A stretch of DNA of 64,000 nt, taken from contig NC_053042.1 in the NCBI RefSeq assembly GCF_003473485.1, positions 25,779,262 to 25,843,261 of the forward strand, written 5' to 3'. The position numbers and the translations under genes are program-made. Shown one piece after another: positions 31,404 to 44,624 of this stretch (position 1 is the stretch's first letter; every line of letters starts with the position of its first letter). Source of the DNA: Medicago truncatula (lineage: Eukaryota > Streptophyta > Magnoliopsida > Fabales > Fabaceae). The notes under the pieces were generated by a model. It saw only the letters and a list, made by a program, of their open reading frames with translations. It did not search any database and had not been told where the DNA came from.

Positions 31404-33776
31404 TGTCATACCCCCAAATTTTGACCACTTTTCTCTATTCTTACCCATTTTGTGCTATAATGTCAATAAGTCCGAAAAATCCCAGCAAGGGTCCAAAAAA
31501 AATAATTTTTTTTCATACGCCTCATATTCAGGCACATATTCAGGCAGATAGGCAGATTCATAGGGTCAAATTTTTGTTTCCAAATCCAGTACACAGTTGC
31601 TGTTTCTGCAACTTGTTTCCTTTTTCTCTTCAACCCTAATGCTATAAAATCAAACCTGCAAAACAGGGAAGAGGAGGCTGCACTGTTCACACACAGAGAC
31701 GCCAATCATTGGCAGCCGCAGCTTTCACACAAAAACCCTAATTTCCATTCTGGTTCCCAATTTCAAAATCAAAACCACCAAAATCATGAACAAACTCAAG
31801 AACAATATGAATATCACATGAACTTCATGAACACTTATGAACACATTAACCTTTCCAGCAACATAACAACATAATAATTTCATCTCCTTTCAACAACCAA
31901 CAAACCGAACCGGCGCGGAAACCGAGCAAGCCAGCAAGCTCGAATCCACGGAGAAGAAAGAAGCAGTGCGTGAATCGGAGCAAACGGAACTGGAACAGGA
32001 AGTTTGAGGTATCTAAGCTTGAACCGGATCGTGAAAGGAGAAGAAAGTGACAACAGAATCGAACCGGCTGAACCAGAATACATACCGAGCCAAACCGGAT
32101 CTGAACCGTAGAGGAAGAGGTAAGCTGAACCGGTACGAGAAGTAACAAAGGGTAAGAGTTTTGTTCATCCTTTTTTCCGAATTTTGTTTTGTAGATATAT
32201 GTAGATCCGTGCTTTGTTTTGAAATTTTGTTTTAAGAATTGAAACCAGCATGCAAAAGGATGTTTAAAACTACAAGAAATTTTTGAATCGGAGCAAGTTT
32301 GAACTCCGGCGCGGTGGTGCCACTACCGGCCACCGCGCCGGAAAACACTATCTCGCCGGAGAAGATGATATAAGGGGGCGGCTGTTTGTTTTGTTAAGAG
32401 AGAAGTGAGAACAATTATTTTTGAGTGTAGAGAGAAGGAAGAATTTGTGTTTAGAAAGAGAAGAGAAGAAACCAAATGAGTAATATGCCGTTCTTTTACG
32501 TTTTATAGTCTCTATTCCTTTTATTTTCCCATGTTGTTTCTCTTATCCCATTCCATGTGCCCTATTGTTTCTAGCAGTTGGATCTGGATAGTTCCATGAT
32601 CAGACGGTCACTGTGCTTCCTGTGTTATTTCTCTACTTTTGTGCTGTTTTTTTTTAAACCGTTGGATCATTGATCTAGTGGCTGTGATTAGATCTAGACC
32701 TTCCGATTCATCAGACGGTCCAGATTTAACCAGTCTGAGCCCACTATTTTTAAAATTTACTACTGTTTTACTTTTGTCACCACTGATTTTACTTTCTGCA
32801 CCTTTTTGCTTAAAATTTCCTTAAAAAGTTTACAGAAATATTTTACTTTGTGTTAATCATTTATTTACTGTTTTTTATTATTGTTATAGTATATTTGTAT
32901 TAGTATTTTGAATCATCTCATGCATGTTTAATTTTTGTCATCTTATTTTATTGTTATTATTTTAGTGTGTATTTAGGAATTGATGTAATTTAATTTGTGC
33001 ACTTTATTTTTTTCTTGTCGTTTATTTTCTCTTGAGGCTTTAGCATGTATCTAGGTCCCTTGTAAATATCCATAAATGAGAACATGCACCGACACATGCA
33101 CCGTCACTTCACATTTATTTCTTGTTACGTTACGCCGTTATGTTAGTTTTCACCGTTAGTTAAAAAAATCATTTTCTCAAAAAAATCAAATATGTCAAAA
33201 CTTCAAAAATATTTTTTAATAAACCTTGGTTTGTAACCCAAGTGTTTTCCTTTTATTTTCTTAATCAAATGCTTAATTGAATTAACATTCATAATAGACT
33301 TGATTTCTTGTAATTAAATTTGACCAACCTCACTTTATTTTCTCTCATGCCTTGAGGCCTCTTATCCCTTCTTAAAACTTTTTTTCAAAATTATTAAAAT
33401 CAACCTAACCCACCAAAGAAATTCTTTAGGTGAACTACATTGGTTTTGATCCCTTTTCTTTAAGGGTATGTAGGCATGAGATTTTTATACTTCCAAATCA
33501 AATAAAAATAACCAAAAACATACTTCTTCTCCCTCATTCTTTCACTTAGATTTTTAGGTAATAAATGTTCAAATAAGCAATGAATTTAGCACAAGATAAA
33601 TTAGGTAAGAGGTTCCTATGGAATACCATAGACGCTTAGGGTGCTAGCACCTTCCCTTCGCATAACCAACCCCCGAATCCAAAGTCTCGATAAGGGTTTT
33701 TACTCATTTTTTCCCTTCCCACGAATAAAAATCAATGAGTGAGGGTTATGAAACACACATCCGACAATCAAGTTGA
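31404..33776 (+). repeat. Element F: Ogre/Tat-like LTR or LTR-containing fragment
   Basis: Starts TGTCATACCCCCAAATTTTGACC, a start typical of legume Ogre/Tat LTRs, and ends near CCGACA. Late in the block is GGGTGCTAGCACCTTCCCTTCG, a hallmark of the 3' end of these LTRs. No gag or pol of this element follows, so it may be a solo LTR. Its right boundary and target duplication are not certain. It carries a 36-bp GC palindrome at 32306-32341. Short frames inside (31463-31705, 31846-32148, 32639-32824) have no recognisable domains. Confidence 0.5.
32306..32341. repeat. GC-rich inverted repeat in the Ogre/Tat-like LTR
   Basis: CCGGCGCGGTGG and its exact reverse complement are separated by 12 bp. 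Confidence 0.85.
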
Positions 33777-35250
33777 CATCTTGATCAAGTTATGTGTCCA
33801 TCCAAATATCATCTTAAAAAAAAGTACAAAAGCATGAATCATAAGGTCTTTTAGGGTTGTAACTTGGCTCGGCTACAAAAGAAAGGACATTTGTGGGATA
33901 GTTGAATTCAAATGGCCAAGCATAGAGGAACACTCTTTCTATATACATACAAAATGTAAATTTACAACATTCCTCTAAATTCTAAACAAACCCTTCGTGA
34001 TAAACAATCTACGCCTTGATCTTGACAACTTATTCTATTTTGATTTTTCTTTCTTTTCTTCTTTTTCTCTTTTTCATTTCTTTTCTTTTTCATGTACACA
34101 TTTTGTTCTTCTTTTTATTTTTGAGTTTTCATAACAATGTCTTGATCAACAATTCAATTCCACCATTTCTTGAAAATTAAGTTAACCTCCCTTTTCTCCC
34201 CAACTTGAATCCAAACATAACTCTATTTGAATGTTCCCCTATTCAAGGGAAAGGGACAAATAAACATGAAGGTTTTAGGGTTCAACAATTAAAAACATAT
34301 CAGAGTCATATAGTGTGTAAAAAATGAACAGAATTTTGAAAAACTTTTAGGGCAAATTCATCAAGCATAGTGCTCATGAATTGACAGTTCATAATTGAGG
34401 ACTCCCATTCATTTGGCTCAGATGGGTTTAACAAATACTCACTCGTCTGCAGGGTAGGCTATATATGGTCAAGTATTTTTACTCACTTTTAAAAAATGTG
34501 CCTTGATCCTTTCCATGCTTACACACAATTCAAGACAATTATAGAATTTGACATAAAATGACCGAGTTAAACAATGAATGTCGGTCTCCTGCATATAGTA
34601 CAAATAGATTGAGGTTTCCTCACATTTAGGCTAGTTTTAAGTGGTTCACAAACAGTTATGTTATTACGGAAAACTAAATGAAATGAAATTTGTGCAAAGT
34701 ACTCGTTTTAGATTTAAGTAAACATATAGAAAAACAGGAAACACGTACCTTGGATTTGCACAATTCAAACAATATCAATCATAACCATGCACCTGATTTT
34801 TGTTCAATAACTTTGGCTCATGATAGGAATTTCTAAGAAAAACTTTGATCTGAGTCAACACCAAAAGTTAGCGGGAGCTTGTGGCAAAACACAGTGCAAA
34901 AAGGCTTACCAATGACTTAACCTTTAAATCTATGATGCAATAAGAAGTTTGTAATGCCTAGGGATCAAAACTTTCCAAACCTACTATAACTCGCCTCGCG
35001 AGAATATGCTCGCTATGGCGAGCAGTTTGGTGGTCAATGCAGGTCAAAGGACCTATAACACTCGCCATGGCGAGATTGTGCTCGCGAGTTATGACATTTT
35101 CAGAAAATGAAAATTTAACTTCTGTTGTTGCTTTTTGTGGGTGCAATGTGACTTATATCTCTAATATGCAAAAATAAAGCATGAAAAAATTAAACAAGGT
35201 TGGGTTGCCTCCCAACAAGCGCTTGTTTAACGTCGTTAGCTCGACGCCTT
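33777..35250 (-). mobile_element. Element E internal non-coding region (minus orientation)
   Basis: No credible ORF. Contains GC palindromes at 34990-35090 (CTCGCCATGGCGAG type) and, at about 35197-35245, the reverse complement of the GGGAGGCAACCC motif that follows gag-protease in A, B and C. This places gag at higher coordinates and the LTR at lower ones, in agreement with a minus-oriented Athila/Tat-type element. Confidence 0.5.
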
Positions 35251-35255
35251 TTTCG

Positions 35256-35993
35256 TTAGGGTGGCCGAAATGAAACGGTCCACACATCATCTTTTGTAAT
35301 CCTGCGCTTTGGGAGGAATTCCATGAACTTTAGGTACAATTGATGTGGAGTCCATATCTTCCCTAACTTTGGTTTATTGAACAAGGCGCATATTTCATCT
35401 ATGACCCGATCAATTTCCACCTTGTTCACTTTCTTCCCCCTTGCTTTCATTGATTCTTCCGTTCTTAGTAACCATTCCTTTTTCTCTACCACCTTCATCA
35501 CTTCTTCATTTTCAACAGTTACAACCTCTTCAGTATTTAACCATTCTTGAAGAAGTTCTATTTCATGTGGTGGCTCTCTTTCTTCCATTATTTTCATTGT
35601 GCCACATCCTTCTAACGTTGTACCTTCCTCAGTTTAAACAATACCTTCTTCAACAATCTCTCCGACTTTCTCAAATGTATTTGAATTATTTTCTTGTTCT
35701 CCGTGAGTGGATTGAATGTTGGCTTGAATATCCATGATTTGTGCTTGCATCATCTCCATCTGAAATGATAAATTCTTCAATCTCTGATTGGTATCTTGCA
35801 TGTTTATCATGGATTGTTGCATGAAGATATTCAAAGTATTTTCGACATTGGTTATCCGTTCATCTTCAAAAGGATATTGTTGGTATTGTTGATATGGTTC
35901 ATACTCAAATTGAGTGCAGAAGTTGAAACAGCCATGATCTCTTTTATGTGGAGAATCTAGTATAACTAACAAGAAATTTTCTTTGTATACCAA
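35256..35993 (-). pseudogene. Minus-strand gag-associated retroelement ORF remnants
   Basis: Two minus-strand frames, 35993-35634 and 35597-35256. The first has a Gln-rich coiled-coil-like stretch (FMQQSMINMQDTNQRLKNLSFQ) like the C-terminal region of Athila gag. The second is acidic and ends W-TPHQLYLKFMEFLPKRR, a tail seen in legume Athila/Tat-type proteins. They are separated by a stop and a frame change. No protease active site is visible. Recognised only as retroelement-derived; no host function is claimed. Confidence 0.5.
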
Positions 35994-36013
35994 AGAGGGG
36001 TTAGTGCAGACAA

Positions 36014-36700
36014 CTATACAATAGAGAATATAATCTTTGTAAAGGAAAACCTAGGTTTATGATCACTAGACCATTTTCCTCTTTTCTTAGGTTTTGAGAT
36101 GGTACTCTCAAGGCCTTTAGTTGCCTCTTTGTCAAATACAACACTACATCTAGAGCAAAGCATTACCTCTGAATTCTTCATCGTGCATTGATTGAGGAAG
36201 TCAATCAATTCCTCTTCAGCTGTAAGATAGAATGTCTTTAACTTCTCGTCGAACTGAGGCTTTGGGGTAGTCTCTTCGACGTGTCCTGCACCTATAGTGA
36301 TGTCCACCATTTGACATTCCGCAACATCAGCTTCTGCTTCCACGTTTGCTTCGACAGACAGATTGTCAACAACATCAACAATTGCTTTGACCATATTGCA
36401 ACATGAAATGTCAGTGTACATCATACTCACATCTTTCAAAGGATCAGAGTTTACTTGCATTTGAGGCTTTGGCTTGTCTCCAAACTTCAGCATGCCTTCA
36501 TTGAGACATTTATGAACCAAATCCCTGAAGAGGGGACATCGAGAGGTGTTATATCCCAAATAATTATGGTATTTACAAAAACCTCTTTTCTTACGTTGCT
36601 CTAGTGGCGGGATATTCAAATCCTTAAGTGCTACCATTTGACCATCAGCAACTAAGAGATCATAAATCTCGTCGCATTTGCTTACGTGCGACATAAGCAT
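36014..36700 (-). pseudogene. Ogre/Tat-type gag fragment
   Basis: 228 codons on the minus strand. CDEIYDLLVADGQ, then IPPLEQRKKRGFCKYHNYLG with a degenerate knuckle (C-x2-H-x...-C), FRDLVHKCLNEGMLKF and SDPLKDVSMMYTD are characteristic of the C-terminal half of Ogre/Tat gag in legumes. The N-terminal gag and the downstream protease are missing. Belongs either to element E or to a separate fragment. Confidence 0.6.
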
Positions 36701-36899
36701 TATTCACTAAAAACAACCAACCCACAAATCTTTTTTTCCAACGAACTACGTAGGTTTGAGTTTCTCATTGCACACGACAATACGTAGGAGCCGGATCGCA
36801 ACATCTCGTTAAGTACTGCAAATAAAAAAAATCTTTTTCTTGTTTTAATAATGTAGAAATAAGAAATCAGAGTATAGGCAGATAACCTAAACCTGTGAG

Positions 36900-38154
36900 A
36901 GTAAGAAAACCTTCCCCCTAAATGGTTTCAATTGAGTACAACAGATGCGACGGGTGCTAACACCTTCCTCTTGCATAACCAACTTCCTAGAAGTGGGCGC
37001 CTAGCGCCCTACCTCAGGCGCAGCGCCGCAAAACGCGCGTTTTCGCATGTTTCGGCGAGGATTTTTTCCATTTTTTGCCCCAAAATGCTTAGTTAGATCC
37101 CCCATTCACCCAAAATGATCAAAGGCTCAACCCAAGGCTCAAACACATTGAACACACTCATTTCTCTACACTTGAAACAACTTATGAAAACGATTTTCTC
37201 AAAACACCAAAGTTCTTAACAACAACAATTCACTTCTTTCAAAACAATTTAATCAACAACAACAACTCAACTTATCAACATCCAATTCATGAAATGACAT
37301 AAACAACAACACTCAACAACAATCACAACTTATAGTCATGAATTCATCCACAATTCAACAACACAATATCACAATTCACCAATTTGAGCAAAATTCACAA
37401 AGTACCCATTTCTATATCACCTAAGCATGTAAATTCAACATCAACAACTTAATTATCATCAAATTCACATATCCAAAAATAGAAATAACATAAGAGCACA
37501 AATTTCACCAATTGAATTCACAATAAACACTTTTTCACAAATAAGCACTTTTGAATAAAAGTAGAAAATAGATTATAACTTAAAGATTATGATAGAACAC
37601 TACCCCCCTTACCTCAATTGAACAAAAACCTAGCACTAGCCTCAATTTAGCTCCTTGAATCTTTATCCCCTTCTTGATCTTCAAGCTTCCTCTTCTAACC
37701 CTTTTTCTCTTCCTCTAGCTCCTTCTCTCTCTACCTCTCTCAAAAGTTATGTGAATGAATGTGAAACCCTATTTTCTCTAAAGACTAGAGTTTATATAGG
37801 CTCCACACTAATGGGCTTAACCCTTAAAATGTCTTAATGGGCTCAAAGCTCTCATTAACTAACTCACAAAGTTTCTAATCATTTACGGTTAAAAATAACG
37901 AATAGTTACCGGCTCTTAACTAAGTAAAAATATTAGTTCTCACTTGAAACACTAAAAATAATCCTCACAGTGAAATTACCAATTTACCCTTTCTCACACA
38001 ATTACCTCAATACCCTAAGTCTAAAATGACTAAAATACCCTTCTAACACCGAATTCTAATAATCCCAACCAAAATACACACATAGGCAATTATTCGCATA
38101 CAAGCACATATAATAATGAATTAAAATTAATTTAACGAAAATTGGGCTGTTACA
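36900..38154 (-). repeat. Element G: minus-oriented LTR starting TGTAACAGCCC
   Basis: The minus strand begins TGTAACAGCCCAATTTTCG at 38154 and runs down with a TATA-like CCTATATAAAC at about 37791-37801. It includes GGGCGCCTAGCGCCC-type GC palindromes at about 36997-37040. The 3' boundary near 36900 is approximate. Related to the block at about 40560-43466, which shares the TCTTTAATC...CCCCTTACCT region and the order around CACATATAATAA. Confidence 0.5.
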
Positions 38155-38663
38155 GATCTCATGTGTCAAAGAGCTGAAAATGGTTGATAACTAGGGGATG
38201 ATGATGTAGATGGTGGCAGGAGCAATGCAGATAATGCATGCATCTCAAAGACAGGTTATGAATCAGAATTAGCAACATCAGATTCTTTCCAAATTTTTAT
38301 AAACACTTCGTCAATAAACCCACACAACTCAACCCACCCACCCCGTATGTTTTTCTCACCTTCAGTATTGCATTTAATCATTTATGATGTCACGAATTTA
38401 ATCTTATAAATTTGTCAAAAGAAATTTATCCTATGATACTTTTAATGTACAAATAAATATTTTGTCACCTAATTTGATGCATAATTTTTAAAGCTTATTT
38501 TTTTAGCATACATCAATCTTTTCATATTTTTCCATTGTTTATCATCAAAATCTCAAATAATAAGAAAATCTATTGGAATTTAATAAGGTTGGGTGATCAA
38601 TTAAGTGAGCTAAAGGGTAAATACGACATATTGACCTTTCTTAGCCACATTTAACAAACTTGA
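38155..38663. other. Intergenic, upstream of NCR gene 4
   Basis: AT-rich; nothing recognised. Confidence 0.4.
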
Positions 38664-38748
38664 TTTATTAATGGTTTCTTTCAGCACCTAAAGGGTAAAA
38701 ACTATTAACTTGAAATTAACAAAGCGAATATTTTACTTATAAAGTGTT
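38664..38748 (+). promoter_or_regulatory. NCR gene 4 proximal promoter
   Basis: TTTATTAATGGTTTCTTTCA followed by ACTTATAAAGTGTT, in the same order and spacing as before NCR gene 1. TATA is about 53 bp from the ATG. Confidence 0.6.
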
Positions 38749-38788
38749 GAAATAAGTTTCAAGTTGTTACTTGGAAAGGAGGAAAAAT

Positions 38789-39102
38789 ATGGACCAAATT
38801 TCCAAGTCTTTTTATGCATTGATGATATTTCTTTCTCTAATTCTTGTTGTAACCAGTAATGGTATGTGGTTTTGCATTTTGTTCTTTATATTATACACAA
38901 TCTTTCATTACCTTTTGATGAAATTGATTTATTGTTATTTTACTTTGCAGATATAAAGTGCACCGTCGCTGGTGATTGTCCAGACTTCTTTAGGTGTCCC
39001 CCTAATACATTTGTGAGGTGTATTAGTAATATTTGTATATGCAGGTTAGTCTATTTGAATACTTTTTTAGAAGTTATTATTGATAAAGTTTTTGTATTTT
39101 GA
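38789..39102 (+). CDS. Nodule-specific cysteine-rich (NCR) peptide 4
   Basis: Exon 1 is 38789-38861 and exon 2 is 38951-39102, with a phase-1 GT-AG intron (donor GTATGT, acceptor TTTGCAG). The predicted precursor is 74 aa. The signal peptide is about residues 1-24 (MDQISKSFYALMIFLSLILV...). The mature part has six Cys as C-x5-C-x5-C-x7-C-x4-C-x1-C. After the last Cys comes a 22-residue hydrophobic tail (RLVYLNTFLEVIIDKVFVF), which is unusual for an NCR. A GTTAGT right after TGCAG at 39043 could be a second donor that would replace this tail with a short third exon. Function as for other NCRs: secreted to symbiosomes in nodule cells (family knowledge). Confidence 0.82.
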
Positions 39103-39522
39103 GAAAATAAATTCAGTTAATCCCGAATATTAAAGAAAGCAATAGTGTTAATAGAGAATAAAAGGTAGGTAGAGAATTAACACAACAAGGTAGTTGAAAC
39201 AAGATGCAGAACTCAATCTTGATGATATCGGGGTAAGTCCATACGGAGCTTTGCTCTAGCTTTAAACGGGGCTCCTGCAAATGGACAGTGGGACTGATCT
39301 CTTCGGGTTACTCGGTCCTTGGAACATATACCGAGTTTTTAAAAAAATATTCCTATGATTGATTTAGCAATTCAAGTATAAATTTTAATTTTATAACCCT
39401 TCCATCTATTCTCTTAAAACACCAACACTTCCATTGATTAGTTTCATTATTTTGTTGCCATCTTCGTCATTAGAAGTCTGTTTCGCTTGAAATCAACGTG
39501 AAAATTATGTGTAATCCAAAGA

Positions 39523-39561
<39 letters not shown>

Positions 39562-40500
39562 AAATAAATAAATTAGAGTATGAACTCATATGTGTAGCTA
39601 TTAGCAGTGACCACATTAATGACTTGATGATGAACATGAATGAGTAGATATATTACTTTAATTAACAATAAGTTTTTGACTCCTTAACCACAATTGATAT
39701 TATGTATATGTTTAAACTATAGTGAATCATTTAAATTTGCAATATTTTTATTTAGTTATCATATTTGAATATATAAATACCTTGTAAATTATTTACCGAC
39801 TGCTAATATAAATTAACATGATTTGATTACTCACCTTCGTGATTTGTGTTAGGAGTTTGTCACATTAGCAACCTTAAACAACTTTCAGAGGAAGTCAGTG
39901 TGTTGGTGACTATCAAGGATGTTTATCCATTTTAATTTGTACTAATAAGGTTCTATTTCGGAATAAGTGCCTTGATTTATTGATAGGTGATATCTAGTTG
40001 AAAAACAATAATTTTATCAAAATTATTGTTTTGATGGAATAAGTGTCTTGACATATTTATTTTTTTTGAGAATTATTTTAAATCTTATACTTCTTACAAA
40101 TGTTACCAAAAACTATTGATTTCCTCATCTTAAATTTAGATTTAGGGTGTCACATAACCATTAATATGAAAAATATTATATGTTAGTTATAAATATATAA
40201 TGTCATTTTTTGTCAAAATTTTCCGCACACTTTATTTTTGTTTTTTAACTTTCCATTTCTTTGACATTGAAAATGTATTTTATATAAGATATTAAAATCA
40301 AAAATGCCAGCATAATTTTCGACAATGTCACTACATAATTATAAGTATATCTACTTTGATAAATAATGTCAATATGTGACTCCGATGATTAATTATACAT
40401 TCTACTTATAAATTTAGCATAGATTATTGAACGATATAAGTAATTTATTTACAAGTCTTAAAGATTATCCTTAGATACAAAAAGAGGTAGTGAAAATCTC
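39103..40500. other. Intergenic AT-rich stretch
   Basis: No gene recognised. Contains the (ATT)n microsatellite and a short GC-richer patch at about 39220-39330 (GGGGTAAGTCCATACGGAG) that looks like a transposon scrap. Confidence 0.4.
39523..39561. repeat. (ATT)n microsatellite
   Basis: About 13 tandem ATT units. Confidence 0.9.
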
Positions 40501-40559
40501 CATAAATGTCACAGGCCTTAGAGCTTATTGATATATAACTTAGGCAAGTGCATCGGATC

Positions 40560-43466
40560 ATACCAAGTTGATCGTACCTGATCACAAGGTGATTATCGAT
40601 GCAGTTTTTGTACGGTGGTGGAATGATTCCGTTGACAAATGGAACGGCGAGGGAGTGTGTACCTATCACACTCTAAACTCCATATACCATAAATCATGCA
40701 ATTAATTCAATAAATAAAAGATTTTGGATGCTACGTCTACATTTTTCCAAACCATGCATAATATAGTTTTCATAAAAATTTGCAACGGAAGACAATCATC
40801 ATACATAATATATCATCGACATGTAATAATCCTCAAATACATGAGTAATAAATCTCATCATCATAACTCAGGCTTCAAATACATAACCATGGTCTCATCA
40901 AGTAAAATCCAACAATGGATAAATGAAAATAAAACATAAATGCTCGACACCCTAATCAGAGCCTAACTAGATTCGAGCAAAAGAGAAAGGAGGTAGCTCC
41001 AAGATATCCTCAAGAAACTCAATAACAAAGAAAACTCAGATCTGTAAGCCGTCTACCAATTCATACAAATAGGCAAACAATCAACCAAACAACCACTGGG
41101 CGTTAGATAATATTCCACATAATAAACATAATCAAATAGATAGTAATTAAGTATTCCGAAAATGAATTCTTGCATCAACATTATTTCTCAAGTATATTAA
41201 CATAACCAAAAAACATATACAGGTCCACAACTTCACATAATTACCACATTCATTAAATCACACAATTCACATCATTAACCAAGGCACCTAATCAAATATG
41301 GCACATTTCACATATCTCAAGTGCATGTAATGCTCTAGACTTGACTCTACATGCATGTGGTACCAATGGGATGTCAGAGGTAATTTTACGGATTGATTCG
41401 TCTACATATATATTCTCCACATATAGGACTTATGAATGCATGGATGCTAAGTATTGACTCGATAATGCACAACATCAATATACTCTTCATATTCTCTACG
41501 TTTTCACCACTTTGCATTATCAAACAATACATCTACACATCAACAATTATTAAACACTTAATCTTCTCTACATATTCATCATCAAGTAATTATCTCCACA
41601 TATTCATAATCAACAATGATAAACAATTGTTAAGTATTCATCACCACAAAGAAACAACATCACTTCATATAGCATAATTACATAATAATCAGACAATCGA
41701 CCACATCATGATAACCAACCTATTAAACATCCAACAAACAGTGGCTCATTCTTGCTTCATCATGTTATCATGTTCATAAAGTCGTTTGCAAGTTATTCGA
41801 TCATAAAACCTCATTTTGACAAAGTTCGTCTATTTTCACAAAATTGTCTATTTGAAATTTTCCTCAACAAAAGTAGGTTTCCATATTCTAACGTATCATG
41901 AAACCATCCATACATATCATCTAACATTAATGTTAATCGATCACAACATATTCACTTCACAAGGTTCATTTATTTTTAAATGTTCACAAAGTTCGTCTCA
42001 TATTTCTTCATTTTACAAAGTCAATTCATTTCTAATATAAACATATGTTTAACGACTCTTAGAAGTTCAATTACACTTCATCTAATTAGGTTTAGCTGTT
42101 TAGGATAAATTGGTATACTTAAAAGTACTCAAAAATACGAAAAACCGGAGTTTCCGAGCACAAGTGGGTTGGCATGGTCGTGCCAACAGAGCCCACGGTC
42201 GAGCCACCGAATGTCGTGAAAACACGAACGGTCGTGCCTCTCTAATATGTGCAGAAATTTTGATTTTTGTTTGATCCCGTTTTCACCAAAGTCGTCCCAA
42301 ACACTTAGACCATTGATACACAAAAAAAAAAAAATATAGCTTTACAACCCAAAACAACTTAATTTAACTCACCCCAAAATGGCTTATTTCACAAAAATGC
42401 TTAAAACAAATTTTACACAAAAATATGATTTTCTCCCAAACGATTTCTCACCAAAACACATTGATTGAAAATAGAAATTATCCTCAATTCAATTCATCAT
42501 AACAACTTCATTAATCCACTTGAATTCATCAAAATCAAACTTCTCCACTTTTAACCCATTTTCTCAAAAGTCATGAAAACACAAAAACTTAATCACAACA
42601 TCACTTTTATGATCACCCAATTCATGAATTATCATTACCAACATATAACCAACAACATTCATAGCATATAACCATGAATTCATCATCAATCAACCACAAG
42701 AACATTATTTTCATCATTTTAAGCCAAATTCTCAAAGTATTCACTTCAAGATATATCAACAATGAAAATAAAGGATCAACAAGTTTTCCACAAATTTCAC
42801 ATACCCAAAATCATCATCTAATTATGAGCAAAAAAATTAACATCCAAAATCATCAAAATCATAATTCATTCAAAAACAATTATGACCCATAAGTGAAAAA
42901 TTATATTATAGCTTATTTAGTAGAACAAACATATCCCCCTTACCTTGGCTCCTCAAAAACTAAGCTAATCATTAAGAATCTTCACTCTCTCCAAAGAATC
43001 CTAGCCTCTTCACTTTTCTTCTCTCTCAATTCTCTCTAGCCTCTCTATTATGAAAGTGTGGAATGAGCTAAAACTGATTTCCTCTCATGAGCTATCTATT
43101 TTACTCCAATCATGGGCTAGGTTACTACGATTAATAATGGGCCTCAAAACTCTTACCACTTAATTCTAAAAATTTACTACACACTTAACTCATTAAACAT
43201 CTCTTTAATTACCATCTCAAAATAATTACCACTAGCTACGACTAACTTAGTAAAAATAACTATTCTCACTAAAACACTAAAAATAATCTTCCTGTTAAAA
43301 TTACTAATTTACCCGTACTCGTCAAATGACCAAAATACACTTAGTCTTAAAAATGACCAAAATACCATTCTCGACTAAAAATCCACTAATCCCAAATTAA
43401 ACACACTAACAAGCAATTAAACACATATAATAAATAAATACAATAATCCAAGTGAAAATTGTTGTT
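40560..43466 (-). repeat. Block H1: minus-oriented gypsy LTR-like sequence
   Basis: Shares GCATGTGGTACCAAT (41351) and a CCCTAATCAGAGC...TCGAGC segment with the element D LTR, and its 42900-43460 part with LTR G. A GC motif GGCATGGTCGTGCC lies at 42173. Many short frames are composition artefacts (CA/AT-rich). Its 5' end is cut at about 43466. Confidence 0.45.
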
Positions 43467-44624
43467 GAAACATGTTTGAATTCACTTCATATATTTTTAT
43501 ACATGTTGTTATGTTGATGGGCTTTGAATTGTTGTGATTGTTTATGTAGTTTGAATGAAAATTGAGAAAAATTGTGGGTTTTGGTGAAAAATAGCATGAT
43601 GATGATTTTGAGAGAAATTGGTGTTTATGATTCCGTGTTCATAGTGTTTTTGATTGGCTCTAAATGATTATAAACTAATGATAGTTCGCCACGGTGAGTT
43701 GTTCAGTGCTGAAAGCCCTAGATTTTGGCACTCTGAGCCTTTTGGGTCGTTCTGAGACACCTCTAAGTGTTTTTTTTAATGTGTTTGACTATTGTCTTTC
43801 TTTATAAACATGGGATAACCTTTTACTTGGATGGAGATTGATTTTCTGAATCAAATTGGAAACTTTTTGAAAAACATTCAAAAACAAGAATTTTCCGAAA
43901 CACATTTTTTCTCAAAGTAAAAGGGTAGGGTTAGGGTTGTTTACTGTAACCTTGATTTATAAAAATGTTTTGGATGGTTTCCATGAGTTTTAACATGGTT
44001 TTTCTTTAAAAATATGAATTCTTTTGAAAAGTGATAAAGTGAGACGAACTTTGTGAAATTTTTGAATTAATCGGAATTGGCCTATGATGCCTATATGTAT
44101 AAGCTACTGTGATCATATGTGAGTATTGTATATTATTGGTTGAGATATTTGATCATGTTTACCTTGTTTTGTCGAATTTATTAGAAAATGTAAAAAGTTG
44201 TGGAAATAGACGAACTTTGTTAAAATGTTATTTCTTGACCGTATACTTACAATTGGTTTTATGTTGATGATAATATAATGGAAGAAGAATGAATCAATGT
44301 TATTTGGATGTTTGATGTGATAAATATCATGATGTGGTTGGATGTTCGTATTTATGTGAAATATGAACTTAAAACGATAATGTTTCCTTAAGGTCATAGA
44401 TGTTGATTAAGATGATGATTCTTTTGGTGATTTTAATTTGATAATATAATGATGACTCTTGTTTGAATTATGACATGTTGATTGCATGGATTGTAAAACT
44501 TGATAATGCATATGGTCTTGATTTATAAAGAGATGTAATTGAAGGTGTACTTTTACATTGTTTGGTGATTAATAGTTGGTGTTAGGGGCATTGTCGAGTC
44601 TTACTTGAAGTGCACACATCATGG
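43467..44624 (+). repeat. Block H2: plus-oriented LTR-like sequence, inverted relative to H1
   Basis: Segments such as GAGACGAACTTTGTGAA match the reverse complement of H1 (about 41990). G-rich and T-rich composition mirrors the C/A-rich H1. Element C is inserted at its right edge. Confidence 0.4.

Noticed and set aside
34958-37837. Small ORFs 34958-35146 and 37655-37837 as host genes
   Set aside because: They lie inside element E internal sequence and LTR G and show no recognisable domain.
42674-42892. Asn/His/Ile-rich ORFs in 40.7-44.4 kb
   Set aside because: CA/AT-rich LTR composition gives chance frames on both strands without conserved content.
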